This document shows, piece after piece, positions 11,918 through 25,248 of a DNA stretch of 64,000 nucleotides. Source of the stretch: Triglochin maritima (taxonomy: Eukaryota > Streptophyta > Magnoliopsida > Alismatales > Juncaginaceae); NCBI GenBank assembly GCA_963682175.1, contig OY821786.1, forward strand, positions 33,287,501-33,351,500. The letters are read 5' to 3'. Numbering within the stretch: position 1 is the first letter of the stretch; each line of letters starts with the position of its first letter. The position numbers and the translations under genes were made by a program. The notes beneath the pieces are model-generated. The model was not told the origin of the DNA, did not search any database, and saw only the letters and a program-made list of their open reading frames with translations.

Positions 11918-12413
11918 ACTTTATGTCTAGTAATACAAGATTTAGTCACTCTTTTGTGATCAATAAACACGTATGACAATTACTTGCTAGATATTGCAAG
12001 TTAATGATTTTATGAACTTCAGGTTCAAATATACTTGTACGTATATATATTCTCCTACGTATATACATTTTCTTGACATTCTTTAAGCTTTTAGCTTTCT
12101 ACCCTAATGCCAAAACAAAATGCCTCTATATATAATTGTTGGATTGGAGAATAAAATACATTGCCCTTCATGAACTTCAAGTATTTTAATATTATTAGGA
12201 ATATGAATCATGTTGAAATGTCTACTTTAATTTAGGTCATTAAATTGTAGATGTGGTAATCTATTAATCGCAGATGGGAAACATTTCATTCCATATCGTA
12301 CAAGTAAAATAGGAGAACATTCATAACATGATGTTTATATAACATTAAAAAAGAATGATATCAACAGGTATGCACATTAATATATCATGTATAAATTTTA
12401 AGATCCAATAATG

Positions 12414-13939
12414 TGTTGGAGGATCGTGTGGGCTATGGGCCCACAATACTAATCACTTTTACACTAATTACCTACTTGTTTGATCTATCAAAGATATGCA
12501 GTGGAATTAAAACAAAACAAGCAAGTAGGGAAGGAATATGCAAACCACAATCGACACGGGGGATTTTTATAGAGGTTCGGCACCCCACCCGAATCCTAGT
12601 CCTCTCTTGCAAGCTCCGCTCGGATCACCGAGATCCGCTCACGACTTCACTAACCACTCCCCGTTCCGGGCCGGGAGAGAATGCCTTTACAATCTTCAAG
12701 CTCGCGAACAACCCTCGCCGAGTTTGGCTCCACCTCTCACAATCTGAGAGGGACACTTTGGGCTCTCACCGAAGTCTATACTTGTGTCTTGGGCTTTCAC
12801 CAAGACCCTTGCTTCTTGCACAAAGATTAAGTGGAACAACACTCTCTAAACTTGAGCACACTTGAGTAGAATATGAATTAAGACTAAAGTGTGGAAGGTT
12901 TTGAGCTTTTGAGTGTTTGGATCTTCTCTCTAATGTTGGGGACAAATATGAGTGAGAGAGTTGTGTTAAAATGTGTTTTACAACTCTTTATATAGGCATT
13001 AAAAAGAATAGAGTCGTTGGGATTGATTGGGTGTGAATAGATATGTGATACACAAAACAGAAAACGTAGGACCCAATTCTGAGTAAATTTGGTCGACCGA
13101 ATCGGGACGAGCGGTCGACCGTTTGGCAGTTTTAAACTAAGTTCGGTCGACCGGTTAAGCAACGGTCGACCGCCCAACGCTACGACTTAGGTACACTTAA
13201 GTGAATTTGTCGACCGATTTGTACGAGGCACTCTGGGGTAGACAAACAATAATCGATTCGGTCGACCAAGCTAAGCTATAGCGGTTGACCGATTTCCTTC
13301 AGTAGGTTTGGGTTTGTCAAGAGATAGTCATTCGGTCGACCGTTCAAGGTTCTCGGTCGACTGATACATGAAATGTATTTGGGGTATAATTTGTTTAATA
13401 CGAATACGGCCGTTGGGTATATACGACAAAACTAACGGTCGGAAAATAAGTTTCACACGGTCGACCGAAAGTCAAAACACGGTCGACCGAAACTAGGCAG
13501 TGAAAACACAAACATGACAATTGATCACTCGGTCGACCGAACGACATGTTACGGTCAACCGAATGTGGGCAGACTTTTAGAGTTCATGTTTAGTGTTTTC
13601 CGGTCTAAGTTTGGGTGATCTATCGATGTCCAAATTATGTGAACTTTCGTGTGTGACTTCTATAAGAAACCTAGTGTGTGTTTAAGTTGATTTTAGCTCA
13701 AGTATGCTCAATATACACAAGTTACTAAAGACTCAAAGAAATACAAAATACATGTCTTCAAAAGAGCTTGATTACATGTCTTGACTTGATTTTCCTTTCT
13801 TCCTTGAGTCTTGATCACCTGTAGAGGTTAGCACAAAACAATATATATGCAATGCAATATGTGTGCTACTCCACATGATCATAATTAAGATTAAGTTAAT
13901 TAAATCATCAAAACATAGATTAAGGTCAAAAAGCCAACA
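12414..13939 (-). mobile_element. Solo LTR of family 2 (1526 bp), TSD TAATG
   Basis: Starts TGTTGGAGGATC and ends AAAGCCAACA, flanked by a perfect 5-bp duplication TAATG (12409-12413 and 13940-13944). A TATA box read on the minus strand (GCCTATATAAAG, near 12980-12995) gives the orientation. A diverged partial copy in the opposite orientation starts at 52938. No internal domain lies between the duplications, so it is a solo LTR formed by recombination between the two LTRs. It sits inside the older element 9673-17252. Confidence 0.9.
13087..13565. repeat. Cluster of CGGTCGACCG palindromes in LTR family 2
   Basis: More than a dozen CGGTCGACCG or near matches (CGGTTGACCG, CGGTCAACCG, CGGTCGACTG) lie upstream of the minus-strand TATA box. 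Outside this motif the LTR does not resemble LTR family 1, which carries the same kind of cluster. Confidence 0.85.
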
Positions 13940-16900
13940 TAATGATCATATTCAGAGATGTTTTATAAATCAATGATTTGTAACGTGTGCTTAGGGCACA
14001 TGATCCAAAATACGAGGTTATATATTGTGATTTTGCAATAACTTATGTTTATTCCTTTCAATCACAAGTAATGCATAACAAAAGTTATCTCATCCCACGA
14101 AAATATAGAGTTCGTGGAAACCTACTTAGTTGAAGAATCTTCTCATTCTTCAGTTGATGGTCATATGAAATTTCAACAACATTTGTCTTCATATCTGATC
14201 CTCATTGACCCAATCGGTCATACCATATGTTATTAGAATCAATATTTATTTGATTAAGCAGTGCAGGTCTTTTGGCCAAGCCACTATGTGTGCAATGACA
14301 CATCGTTCAAAAGTCAGGTAATTTTCTCAATATCATTTTTCCTGCCCGCCTGACATGATTGTAGTAATATAAGAATGTTATTCTTTACGTCAACTATAGT
14401 CTCCATACAAGACATTTTGGCGATTTGAGATTAAATAAGTTTCTTGAGACCTAATAAATAAAATGCATCATTTGAAGCCAATATAATTCCACATGTCACA
14501 ATAGATATGACTCTTCAGGAGCTTTCTACTAATATCGTACAACCATGTACGGTAGTGACTTTAACTTTTCTCATTATCAAATTAGATAAAAAATTATCTC
14601 TTAATATAGTGTGCATGACAACACTATACATGATGCATAAATCATCTTTCTTGATCTTAAATCAAATAGGAGACCGGAGAGTATCCATACTCTTCATTTC
14701 AAGCCAAATAAAATATTTGTTGCAAATAAATTATTTTTGCAACTCTTACAAAATAAATGAAAATATTCTTCCAATGACAAAATATAATCAAAATAAGAAC
14801 CATGCATTCAATCATATTAAGGTCAATTAATTTCAATGTAACTTAATATAAGTCTTTTAGATAGAAATTATGCATACCAACATATTACCATATGCATGTG
14901 TACTTTTCCCTTTTAAGATGATAGTGTATACTATATTTGCTATTGATACTTAAAAGACATATAATAATAATCATAAATAGTAATGACAAACATAAAAAAG
15001 TTGAATATCGATATGCTAGCAACATATGCATGTGTATTATTAATATCTTAAAGAATCTTATCGTGAGTGAATAAAAATCACAAGCATGGAAATTGAAATA
15101 ATGAGAGCACTAACCAATATAAAATATATAGTTTCAACAGAAATAACAACTAAATCAGAAGCTTAAAGATAATAATTATGAAAATATGATTATCGAATGA
15201 ACTTCAAGAATACTAAACAAAATATTTGTATCATGGTGTATAATGTCATTTGTCATATTGATATTCCAGCATATGGTCATGTATATCTACTGGATAAAGT
15301 ATACGTTACTTATCAAATAAAACACACATAAATACAAATAAACTCATTTTGATTGTCAAATTTATATACCATAAGGATATCAACTATTTTGTCATTTATT
15401 TCATCCACATTCACGTCCACAATTATGGTCACATGAATATACTGAGTTTTTGTAAAACTTTTCATGCGCTCATACATTCACTTCAGGGAATGAAGCAAAT
15501 GAATTGGACGGATTCCGTGATTTCACACTTGGGCACGAGAATAGATCATGATATTTGGGAAGTCATTTTCTTGAAAAATGATTGCGAAGGAAAACAAAGC
15601 TTTTGTATTATCTTGATTTCTTTTTTGTTCCCGTACTACTACTGGAGTATCAGGTCATTAACTTGTGAAATGGTTAGAAGATTCTCCTATCTCAACTCTC
15701 AATGGTCTTGTGGCCACACATAGAGCTAGATTTAGGGAATGACTTTGATGGGTTTATGAAACTTTTGCATTTGCACATCCTTTTGATGCTCATAAGAATC
15801 ATTCAACGATTACTATACATTTTCATAACTTTCTCCACATGAATATACAATCTTGATATCATTATATACTTGCACCTCATGAAGATTACAGTTTTTGCCT
15901 TCGGAGTTGAAGTGCTTCTTTTTCAATGATACCATGACATATGGTAAATAATTACTTTCAAAATATGGAAACCTAAATTTTGTTGTAATATACCACATTA
16001 CATCATATATATAATTGCATAAATAAATCACATGTGCTGGAATGAATAACCATAATATTTCCAGATGTAATGCAACGAAATAACATCAAAATTTTATGTG
16101 GCATAATATGATAACCTAATGAGATGCATCAAATATGATTGAAACTAGTATTTCATCACAAGAATAATATGATATAATATCCAAGCTTTTTTCTTTTTCT
16201 TTTCAGTTAAAAGTAATAATCATGTACTTGAATTGTTTCACGAGTAGACTTTTATAAGAACAAAATGTACTTTTTGCATGTTTTCATTATTCCAAAAAGA
16301 TATCTAACTATGTCAAGCAATATATATTTTCATTTGTATTTCTAAGAGCATCAAGTTGGATTTCAACATCCAAAACGTGACAAGTAAAATTCTTGTCCAT
16401 TTTATCAAAAGTTGATATTTAACTTTCGTCAAAATTCAAGATTATCAATATCATATAAAATATTACACAAAATAAAACAGATAAAAAAGAGAGTTATAGT
16501 TTCTAACAAAACAACATGTATTAGATATGACATATGCACAAACAAATTATATCATTATCATTGAAATGTCAAGTTGTCTAGTGATCTTCCAAATATATGA
16601 TCATTTTGTGCAAAACAAAATGCTTATAAACATGTATTAATATATATTTATCAAACAATAACATAACCTTATGCATCTAAATTTGTCATGTGCATGATTT
16701 AAATTTTACTATCATACTAAATTAAAAGTTATTAGTCCATCATCTAAATATATATATAAACATGCAGAATATGATATTTCAAATCAAGATTTTGCAACAA
16801 TAATTTCTAGGCATATATCATCACATTTAAGAATATAGTATGAGTATATTAACAAGTAAATAGAATAATAATGTTATAAATTATAAAAAACTACCTCAAG

Positions 16901-16993
16901 ATGAATACAACATCATATTGTAGACTACCTTAATCAAACAAAGAACAACTAATGTTTGAGTAGATCACAATGAGTGAAGTCGAGCTGATAACG

Positions 16994-17252
16994 TGTTATA
17001 AAATGAAAAGACATAGAGATTTGAGGGAGAAGGATGAAGACTTTTCATTGTTATATCATAAACAATACAATGAGTCTCTATATATAGACAAGAGACATAA
17101 ATGTTACAATGTAATAACAAACTAATGAATAAGACATATATATAATATATATCAATGAAATAATAACATTGCATTTGAATGTGGAGGTTACAAGAAGTTG
17201 TAACACCAAGAGATAATATGACTCATCCATATATATTTGTTGTTTCATAACA
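16994..17252 (-). repeat. 5' LTR of the decayed element
   Basis: Partner of 9673-9935. On the minus strand it is followed at once by CGTTATCAGCTCG, the likely primer-binding site. Confidence 0.85.
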
Positions 17253-17616
17253 TGACTTAAATTATCTATGTACATCGAAAATCATAATTTTGATAAACAT
17301 TCATATATAAGATCAAGAGACAAGTTTTTAAACACATGTTTCAATTTTTTGATATTATGTAAAATATATGCAAAATTGTATAATTTTTGACATGCATGCG
17401 TGATTTTAACCATAGAACAACATCTACGATTTGAATTTTCAATTTGAAAGTTTAAATGTTAAATTATTGATAATGGTAAATTGATGTTAACAAATGTTTA
17501 AATTAGTTGATCCCGCGTATAAAAAACGGTACTCGTCTCATATCTAATGTGTGAGTGCTTTTATTTAATGTATTGTGTGAATGTCAGAGAACCTGTCGAC
17601 AAAAGCAACCTTTGAA
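17253..17616. other. Intergenic, nothing recognised
   Basis: AT-rich sequence between two mobile elements; no gene or repeat terminus seen. Confidence 0.6.
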
Positions 17617-17625
17617 GTTTGAACC

Positions 17626-18408
17626 TCTGTTTTAAAAACTGGACCGAACCGGCGGTCGGACCGGGTTGGACCGTGAACCGGTAACAAACTGGTCGGTTCG
17701 GTCAAAAAACCGGTTTCTCTCGTGAACCAGAGCGAACCGAAAAAAACCGAAAAAACCGATCGAACCGATCGGTTTTTTCGGTTTGGTCAAACCGAAAAAA
17801 CCGGTTTTTTCAATTTAAACAAAATTTGGTTTTTATTGTTTTATTTTTTGTTCAATTTTGACCCAAATTCTAAGATTTTTACTTTTTACTACTCCTTCCC
17901 CAACCCCTCACCACACCTCCACCCTCGCGATCTCCACCGTTCCACCCCTCATCGCACCGCCACCGCTCGCGATCTCCACCAAGGCTGGCAGACCGGCGGA
18001 TCGATCTCTGGGACAGTCTACCACCCATACTGCTTTAGATGTTGAAGTAAATGTTTGTTCATTTGTTAGAAGAAAGATTAATATTACTTAGTTACATGTT
18101 TGTTCATTTTTTTTTCTGATTTTAATTAAGTTATTTTACAAATGGTTATTTTTGTTGAATTGTTCATAGTTTAAGTACTTGGTTATTACTTATTATGTTA
18201 AAAAATAATATGAAAAATCGGTTCAATCGGTCGGACCGTCGGTTGAACCGCCGGTACGGAGTCGGTTCGGTTCAACCATCGGTTCACAAAATGCTGATGT
18301 CATGCTGACGTCATCATCGGTTGGACCAGGTTGAACCATCGGTTCGACCACTTTGAACCAAACCGAGATATTTTCGGTTCACTCTTTGGTTCGGTTTTTA
18401 AAACATTG
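17626..18408. mobile_element. Mutator-like MITE (783 bp) with 9-bp target duplication
   Basis: The perfect duplication GTTTGAACC lies at 17617-17625 and 18409-18417. The ends are inverted (TCTGTTTTAAAAACTGGAC on the left, CAATGTTTTAAAAACCGAAC from the right), and long subterminal arms are filled with GAACCG/CGGTTC words. The centre is AT-rich. The open frames at 17722-18091 lie inside the repeat and are not genes. Confidence 0.85.
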
Positions 18409-18417
18409 GTTTGAACC

Positions 18418-21400
18418 AGCATCTTCAACGTACCCAAAACCACAAGGTGCCATTCAGAGCTTGCAGAATTTGGAAACATCATCATCACATTTGGGAATGT
18501 ATTCCCCCTGGCCATGACATCCATGCAACGTAGCTTCTTACTTAAGCTTGGAATAAGAACATCTTGCATGGTGCCACTGACCAAGGTTCTCTCTTCGTCA
18601 CAACCTCATTTTTCTCACCTTTTCTAAGTGGCAAGCAAAAGAGAAATATGCTTTGTTTGGGAATAAACATCAAAATCTCCTTGGAGAGGTCTATGTCATT
18701 AGAAACTTTGTTGGTCTCATGTTTTTCTACTAATTATGAATGTCATCTAGTTATTTTGTTTAGCATTTCTACTTGTTATCTTTTTCTTGAAGAAGCCTAA
18801 TAAAGTACAGTTTTCTTCTTCTTCTGAATACATAAGTAGTATTTAAAAAGTGAACCTTGATTTTCTTGAAACTATAAAGGTAGGTGTTATATTGAGAAAA
18901 GAGGATAAGAGACCCTATGGATTTGGAAAGCACAAAATAAGAATACATACATATACAATTTAACTTGAAAATGTCTCTTATATATTGGAATTTATAGATA
19001 ATTTCTTAAATACCTGCAAATGACTCTTAAATATCAACAATGGTCTCTAATATTTCATAATAAATTTTCATTGACAAAAGCTTCATATTATATATACCTT
19101 ATTCATGAACCGGATTTGGAGTTTGAGGGTCTCCTTATCCAATTGCTAGTTACTACGTACAATGCTGAAATGGTGCATTGGAGCTTTAAAGTAAATCTCA
19201 CTTGACGTGTTTTTCGCAGATATTTTTCACATGAAGTTGAATGGATTCTAAGTCAAAATTAAGATAAAAATGGATGTCGAAAGGTAATAGTGAAAAATTA
19301 AATACAATTAGAGGATATCAAAGATACATTGTGAAGCATGGAATTAGTGTATTGGTGATTTTGAAGTCTTTGAAGGGATTTCAGAAATAACCACATTCAA
19401 GTTTAGTTATATAAATAGAAAATAAGAACTTTTCAAGTGAAGTAGAATAAAGAAGAGAAAAAAGTTAATTAAGTGCCTTTACAAAGTTCATTGGCTTGAC
19501 TTCATGAAAGGCATTGAACCTTTCTATTAAAATAAATAATGGTTTACTTAGTGATAACAATAGTTCATTAATAATTTCACCAAACCATAGATTTGCAAAG
19601 CTTTTAAGGTTAAGCACTTCAAAGGCCAAAGTTAGTTGGAAATGCTTTTTAGGGTTTCCCATACAGCTCAGCAAGGAATAATGCTTGGAGAGCTCTTCAA
19701 AAGAAGATGGTTCTCTTCCTTTCTTGTGCATTACCATCTCACACAAAAAACACCCTCCATCTCATATGTATTCTCCATGATTTTTCTTCTTGGTAGATTT
19801 GAGAGGAATGTTGTCTGGTTCGAAGCCATGAGGGACGGCGATCGTGGTTTGTTGCTAGATCATCGAATCACTTATAGTTTCGGACCAGGCTTCATTCCCC
19901 CCAACTCAACACTCTCAAAGCAAATGAAGAGAGAAAAAACTTGCACGAGAAATACGATTAAATTGTTCTACAAAGGTATGTGAAATATAAATTTACTCCT
20001 ATACGCTTTTCAACAAAGTTGTAGTTAGCATGTCAAATATAGATTTTTAAGTTTGTATTTTTAGGGTCAATTCTAGGGTGCTGAACTACTTAAAAATCAT
20101 TTAGATACATATATAGAGTTAGTCTTTCAGTCACTTTTGTCGAAGGAAGGTCTTGTTTTTGTACTTGAAGCCATATTTTTCAACTCAAGAAATTAGTGTT
20201 TCTTCAATATTTCTATGTGTAATACAACAGTGAAACGTAGTTTGCATACAACTGCTAATGAAAGACTAGAACATCCATAAGTAATCATATATATTTAGAT
20301 AAGAATTTAGAGAATAACCACATCAAAACCTTGAAATGACATAATTATTGCTACAAGAAAATTAAATTGATTCATTTATGAAAATTTAACTTTTACATAT
20401 CGTTACAATGTTGTCTTTAAAATGTACAAATAACTAAGAATCGCAACATATGCTTTCACCGTTTTTAAGGCCCAAAACCACCGTTAAAATTGATGACTGT
20501 AAAAGTGTCGTCCCATGTTTTCCCTTCTATATCATATCCTCTAAATACAATTTGTTTTTGTAAGACATTTATCTCTATTATGTCTCATCCGCCATGTTTT
20601 AGTAAAAATAATCTAACCAAGTAATTAAAAATAATTTGTCTATTACACCTATCTTATAATTTTGTGGTTTAATTATCTGTTTTTTGGGGAAATTATAGCT
20701 TCATTTGGTGTGAAATTGTTGTTTTTAAGAGATAATCCCACCTTAGGTGTTCGGGAGTTTTCTTAATAACATAAATATGATTCACCATATTCATTCTTTG
20801 GAAAGGTTACTAAAATGTAAAATATGGTGCTTTACAATTACAACAATAAATAATTTGTCCATTTGAATCAATGAACATGTGCCTTGAGTTCTGAAGTCTA
20901 CTAGAAAGATCAATAAATGAAGATTGCAAACAGTACTTAGTGATAACTAGATAAATTATCCTTAACCGTACATGAGATTTTCATTATACACGGTGTGGCT
21001 TATTGCTTGATCATCCGAAAAGACAAAAAATCCTTTTCTTCAAGCTTCTCGATTAGTCATTATACCTCGAGAAGTGGATACCTTGTGTTTGTCATTTGAC
21101 CTAAAATTTTAGGAATTCGTGGATAGTTAAAGAGTCAGTCAAACTTTTTTGATATGGAAAATATAGTCCAGTGTTATCACATACAAATATTCTACATGAA
21201 AAATTAAATATTAACCTCCTCCCAAGGTTTTCAACATGATGGGTGGTCATGAGTGCAATGGTTTGGGAATTCTGATCATGAAAAAATAAATTTTCATATT
21301 ATAGTCAATGTATTCGTAGCTATTGCAAACAATCATAACAAGATGGGTTTTTTTATAAAAAAGTTGCAAGTTTGGCTATGTTTATAATACATCACATAAG

Positions 21401-21666
21401 TAAAGTCATTCTTCCATAGAAATAATTCAATGATGTCCTTGCACGATTTGTTAGAGGTGAAATACAAAATGAAAGACTACTTGACAAAGGATATACATCA
21501 AAGCTAACAAATGAAGTGCTCTCATTATCATGATTGTTATCCGGGTAATTTTTTATGTTTTAGAATTAAGGAATTAATCACATAAAGACCAAGTTTGGAC
21601 GAAAAGGAAAAGATTTGGACCCGTTTGAAAGAAAAAAAAGATGTTTTTGTTTTTGGATAAAAAAGA
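18418..21666. other. Intergenic 3.2 kb, no gene recognised
   Basis: Short open frames occur (minus strand 18300-18584 and 19465-19746; plus strand 19636-19983), but none shows a family motif, codon bias or splice partner that I can recognise. They may be decayed gene or transposon fragments. No LTR or inverted terminus was identified. Confidence 0.5.
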
Positions 21667-22037
21667 TGTTAGAACTTCGATCAATCCATGATTCATGAAT
21701 CAAAATATCCAATCGAAGATGGGAAAGAGGAAGAAGATTGAGCTCAAAAAAACCAATTCAAAAACTCTCCCAATCGTCTCAACTTATTCAACTGATTTTG
21801 AGGGTGAAAAAACTCTTATTTATATTGATTTGAACTCTCGATTAATAGGGTAAGAGTGAAAATCTGATTAACCTGGTTCGTTAACCCGTTTACACAATCA
21901 TCTGGGTTTCACAAATTATTGGGCTCTTACAACTTGTTGTTGGCCCATAAGGTACAAATACAATGTACAACTTTGAAGTATTAAGGTAAAACTAAGATGT
22001 AGTGAAACTTAATGAAGATATAAGCTTCAATACTCCA
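21667..22037 (-). mobile_element. 3' LTR of the split Copia element
   Basis: On the minus strand it begins TATTGAAGCTTATATC just after the position of the polypurine tract TTTGAAGGGGAG (at 23563-23580, now separated by the solo LTR 22038-23562). It ends TTCTAACA at 21667. A partner 5' LTR was not found to the right of 34085. Confidence 0.6.
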
Positions 22038-23562
22038 TGTTTGGATTTTTAAAGTTCAAAACCGCAAGTGCACGGCTGCGTTGAAGTGGTAGCAAGTACA
22101 AGTCGTGTCCACGAGGAGCGAGTGCCGGTCGTCGTCAGCCATACTCGAGTGTGAGAAGAAAATGAAGGGTGAGTGAGTGTATTTACACTAAATTACGCTA
22201 ATTACAATTTGTAAAATAAATGCAACTAATCTCATATGAGGTAGTGAATGCGTGTAAACAGTGTAGATGTGTGTCGCGTGTGTGTATAATTGCATTCTCA
22301 TGACATAAATTAATATAGACATCTATAATGACCATTATCCTAAATGTGTTTCCACGTGGATTAAAATTTATCATCGTCATTAAAACATACAAAACACTAC
22401 TCAAGATAAGGCTAAAGATAATCACAAGTCTACATGTCAATTTTATCTCTTTATCTACTCTAATCTTATCCCCACCTCACCAATCCCCATAAAGTGAGTC
22501 TACTAAACAAAGTATGTGTTAAACATCCATTATGACCATTAACACATCAAAGTCAAGAGTGAGAAACTCATCAAAATGGCTATAGAAATCATTTGAACCT
22601 TCAAGATTAAGATTAAAACACACAAATCTAACAACATTCACACTTCACATCATCCTCAACCTCCAATGGAGATGAACTACCCACTAATCATATTCATAAC
22701 AAAGAAAAGAATAAAAGAAAAACAACACATGAACAAGTAAATGAAACTAAATATAACCAAAATAATGAAATACAAATTGCATCAAATGAAAGACAACATA
22801 AGGAACATGAAACTAAAACTTGATTAAGAAAGAAAGATTACAAAATGATGTTTCTCTTCTCTCCTCCACTACACTACTAAGCAATAAATAAAACATATTA
22901 CTAAGCAAGAAATAAAACATACTCTAATGGGAGAAAAGAAGGGAGAAGAGGGGAAAAGAGAAAATGATTACAAGTGTATTTATAGAAAATTAGAGGGTAT
23001 TGATTAATCTGGATGCAATCAGACGACTACAAATTCGAACAGGATGTTCCAGAGTGCTCTGACCCAAATACCTAACCCACTGGAGAAATTGGGGGTCTAA
23101 CGGACCCGGATGGTCCGCCAGTAGCAGATATGAATCCGCCAATGAGAGATCTTGTGGGTCCGATCCGTCCCAAATTTTCGCAGAAGCTTTAGTGGTCCAA
23201 GTTAACACGTGAGGTGCACCCTGAGCTATTGGTTCGAGCATGTTTGACCTTAATTGTTGAATTACTCATCAACTTCATGAGATTATTGACTTTTGTAACC
23301 AACATATTTTCATTACGATCAAGTCTCTTCGAGTTTTCACCTAGGTCCTTCCTGACTTGCAATCCGGTCTTTGGGCATTACAAACAAGTCCAGAAAGCTT
23401 CCAAATCAATTATTTATTCTTGTATTTATGTCATTTTTGCTTCATTTCTCTTTTTAATTACCTATACCTTGAAATACATGAAACACAAACCCGAATAATA
23501 CATATATGAGATAAAATAAAAGATATATAACATGAACGCACTATATGATATGCTACTGATCA
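22038..23562 (-). mobile_element. Solo Ty3/Gypsy LTR (family A, 1525 bp)
   Basis: On the minus strand it begins TGATCAGTAGCATATC and ends TTGAACTTTAAAAATCCAAACA. It is homologous along most of its length to 25249-26211 and 48483-49887. The flanking pentamers CTCCA (22033-22037) and CTCCC (23563-23567) differ at one base. A TATA-like TTCTATAAATAC reads on the minus strand. It has inserted exactly between the coding end and the 3' LTR of the host Copia element. Confidence 0.78.
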
Positions 23563-24560
23563 CTCCCCTTCAAATGGGAGAGTAGATATCTGCTACTCCA
23601 AGTTTGTGAAGTAGTTGTTGAAATTGGAAGCTCCCCAAATCTTTGGTGAAAATGTCTGTCGGTTGACCTGCACTCCTGATGTAGGTAGTCTACAACATTT
23701 CTTCTTAAATTTTGTCTCGAACAAAGTGACAGTCCACTTCTATGTGCTTTGTTCTCTCTTGGAAAACTCAATTACTTGCTATCTGGGTTGCAGCACTATT
23801 ATCACAGTGAAGTGTTACTGATCTGGGGACCTAAATTTGAAACTCAATTAGTAATGTGAGGATCCATACTATGTCACAAGCGGTAATGCTCAGGACACGA
23901 TACTATGTTTTTGCAGATGATTGTGAAACCACTCCTTCCTTCTTTGATTTCAAAGTAATCATAGATTCACCAAGGAAAAAGCAGAAACTTGTGGTGGATC
24001 TTCTAGAGGTAGGACATGAAGCCTAATCCCAGTAAGCGATATGAATTGTTGTCATGCTTGAAGAAAATGCCTTGTCATGTAGTGCCTTTGAGGTATCCTA
24101 ACACTCTGGTGGTTGCTAAGAGGTGTGATTTCTGTGGCTTTTCCAATGTGTTGACTTAGAATCTGGACAGTGAATGCAATATATGTTCTGGTTAAAGTCA
24201 TGTAGATCAGCTTGCCTACTAATCTTTTGTAGATGGACACATGCTCAAGGCATGGTGATTCTTCAAACTTATGGTGTTGTTCCATTGGGGTTCTTGATGG
24301 TTTGCATCCAAGCTAACCAGATTGCTTCAATAACTCTAATATGTACCTTCTTTGTGATATATTGATCTCACCAGATTTCTTGCCACTTCAATACCTAAAA
24401 AATGTTTCAGTTCTCCATGTTCTTTGAGTTTGAATTCAAATCCCAAAGTTTTTTAACATTAACAATTATATCTGCATTGTCATCTGTTACTATTATGTAA
24501 TCTACATAAACCAAGACAATTGTGATATGCTTCTCTTGACATTTAGTGAACAAGGAATAA
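23563..24560 (-). pseudogene. Ty1/Copia polyprotein fragment: end of RT and RNase H
   Basis: The minus strand encodes, with stops and shifts, the C-terminal half of a Copia reverse transcriptase. LVYVDYIIV (near 24490-24515) is the catalytic YVDD box with its second Asp changed to Tyr. It is followed by YKRLVGKLIYMTLTR and TVQILSQHIGK. RNase H motifs (DNSAA..., ERTKHIEVDCHFVRDK) run on to a terminal VADIYSPI-like segment at about 23575. A 1-kb insertion-free block ends abruptly at 24560, where the Gypsy nest begins. The coding sequence is non-functional. Confidence 0.9.
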
Positions 24561-25248
24561 TGATTGATTGTTTTAATAACCACAAGTGCACGATGTCGGT
24601 GAAGACGTGACAAATTTGGGTCAAACCTCAAGGAGTTGTGAGTGTTGTTGTGACTATCATACTCGAGTGGAAAAGACGATGAGAATGAGAGGATTATGCT
24701 AACTAACTACACAAAATAATGAATTAATCAACAATTAAACTAAACCCCTATGGAGTGGAGGTATGTAGGTGTGTGTGTGAGTCTTGATTAAATGAGGCAC
24801 AAGTGTGTAAAGTAGGTGAAATTAACTAGAAACCAGTGTGGAGTCTAATTAACATCAACTACATTTACATGAATACATAACAAATATAGTTAGTCATGAA
24901 GTTAAGATGCACTTTGAGTTCTCAAGAATGAACTAAGTACCTAGTGTGGACATTAGGACGTCAATTAACCATCCATACAACTCAATACTTTCATGCATTC
25001 TCTACTAAGCAAGCATCCATACATAACAAGCAATTTACCATAACAAGATGATCATTTATAAGCAACAAGATAAACTCTAGATCTAGCATGAAACAAGTAC
25101 ATAGTGTGACCATTATCCCATATAATACAAGTTTAGCAAGTTACATGCATAAATCTACATTAAGCATATGAAATGACACAAATAAGAAGAACCCATCACC
25201 AACCAACACATCACATAATCTACATCACCTCCACCCCAAATGAGGTGT
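24561..25248 (-). mobile_element. Truncated Gypsy LTR (family A-like)
   Basis: Starts TGATTGATTGTTTTAATAACC, equivalent to the reversed end of family A LTRs, and continues through the CACTAAGTGCACG-like and 'ATACTCGAGTG' blocks. It breaks off where the + strand element starts at 25249. The remainder of this LTR was not located. Confidence 0.65.

Larger units (their letters stand above)
9673..17252 (-). mobile_element. Decayed LTR retrotransposon, probably Ty1/Copia, with two younger insertions
   Basis: Two similar LTRs of about 260 bp (9673-9935 and 16994-17252) begin TGTT(A/G)TAAAATGAAAAGACA and end TTGTTTCATAACA. Read on the minus strand, GAAGGAG directly precedes the left LTR (polypurine tract position) and CGTTATCAGCTCG directly follows the right LTR (primer-site position), so the element runs right to left. 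The interior is AT-rich and heavily mutated, and no gag, protease, integrase or RT motif could be read. Removing the inserted MITE (11495-11917) and solo LTR (12414-13939) leaves about 5.6 kb, a normal size for a full-length Copia. The flanking pentamers CGACC and TGACT differ by two C-to-T changes and may be a decayed target duplication. Confidence 0.72.

Noticed and set aside
12413..12865. 150-codon plus-strand open frame
   Set aside because: It lies entirely within the minus-strand solo LTR (12414-13939), in a GC-richer part that is open by chance.
17722..18091. Open frames of 107 and 77 codons
   Set aside because: Located inside the Mutator-like MITE between its target duplications; biased composition from GAACCG repeats.
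18300..18584. Minus-strand 94-codon frame with a protein-like stretch (MARGNTFPNVMMMFPN...)
   Set aside because: About a third of it is MITE sequence; the remainder has no family motif that I can name, so it is not annotated as a gene.
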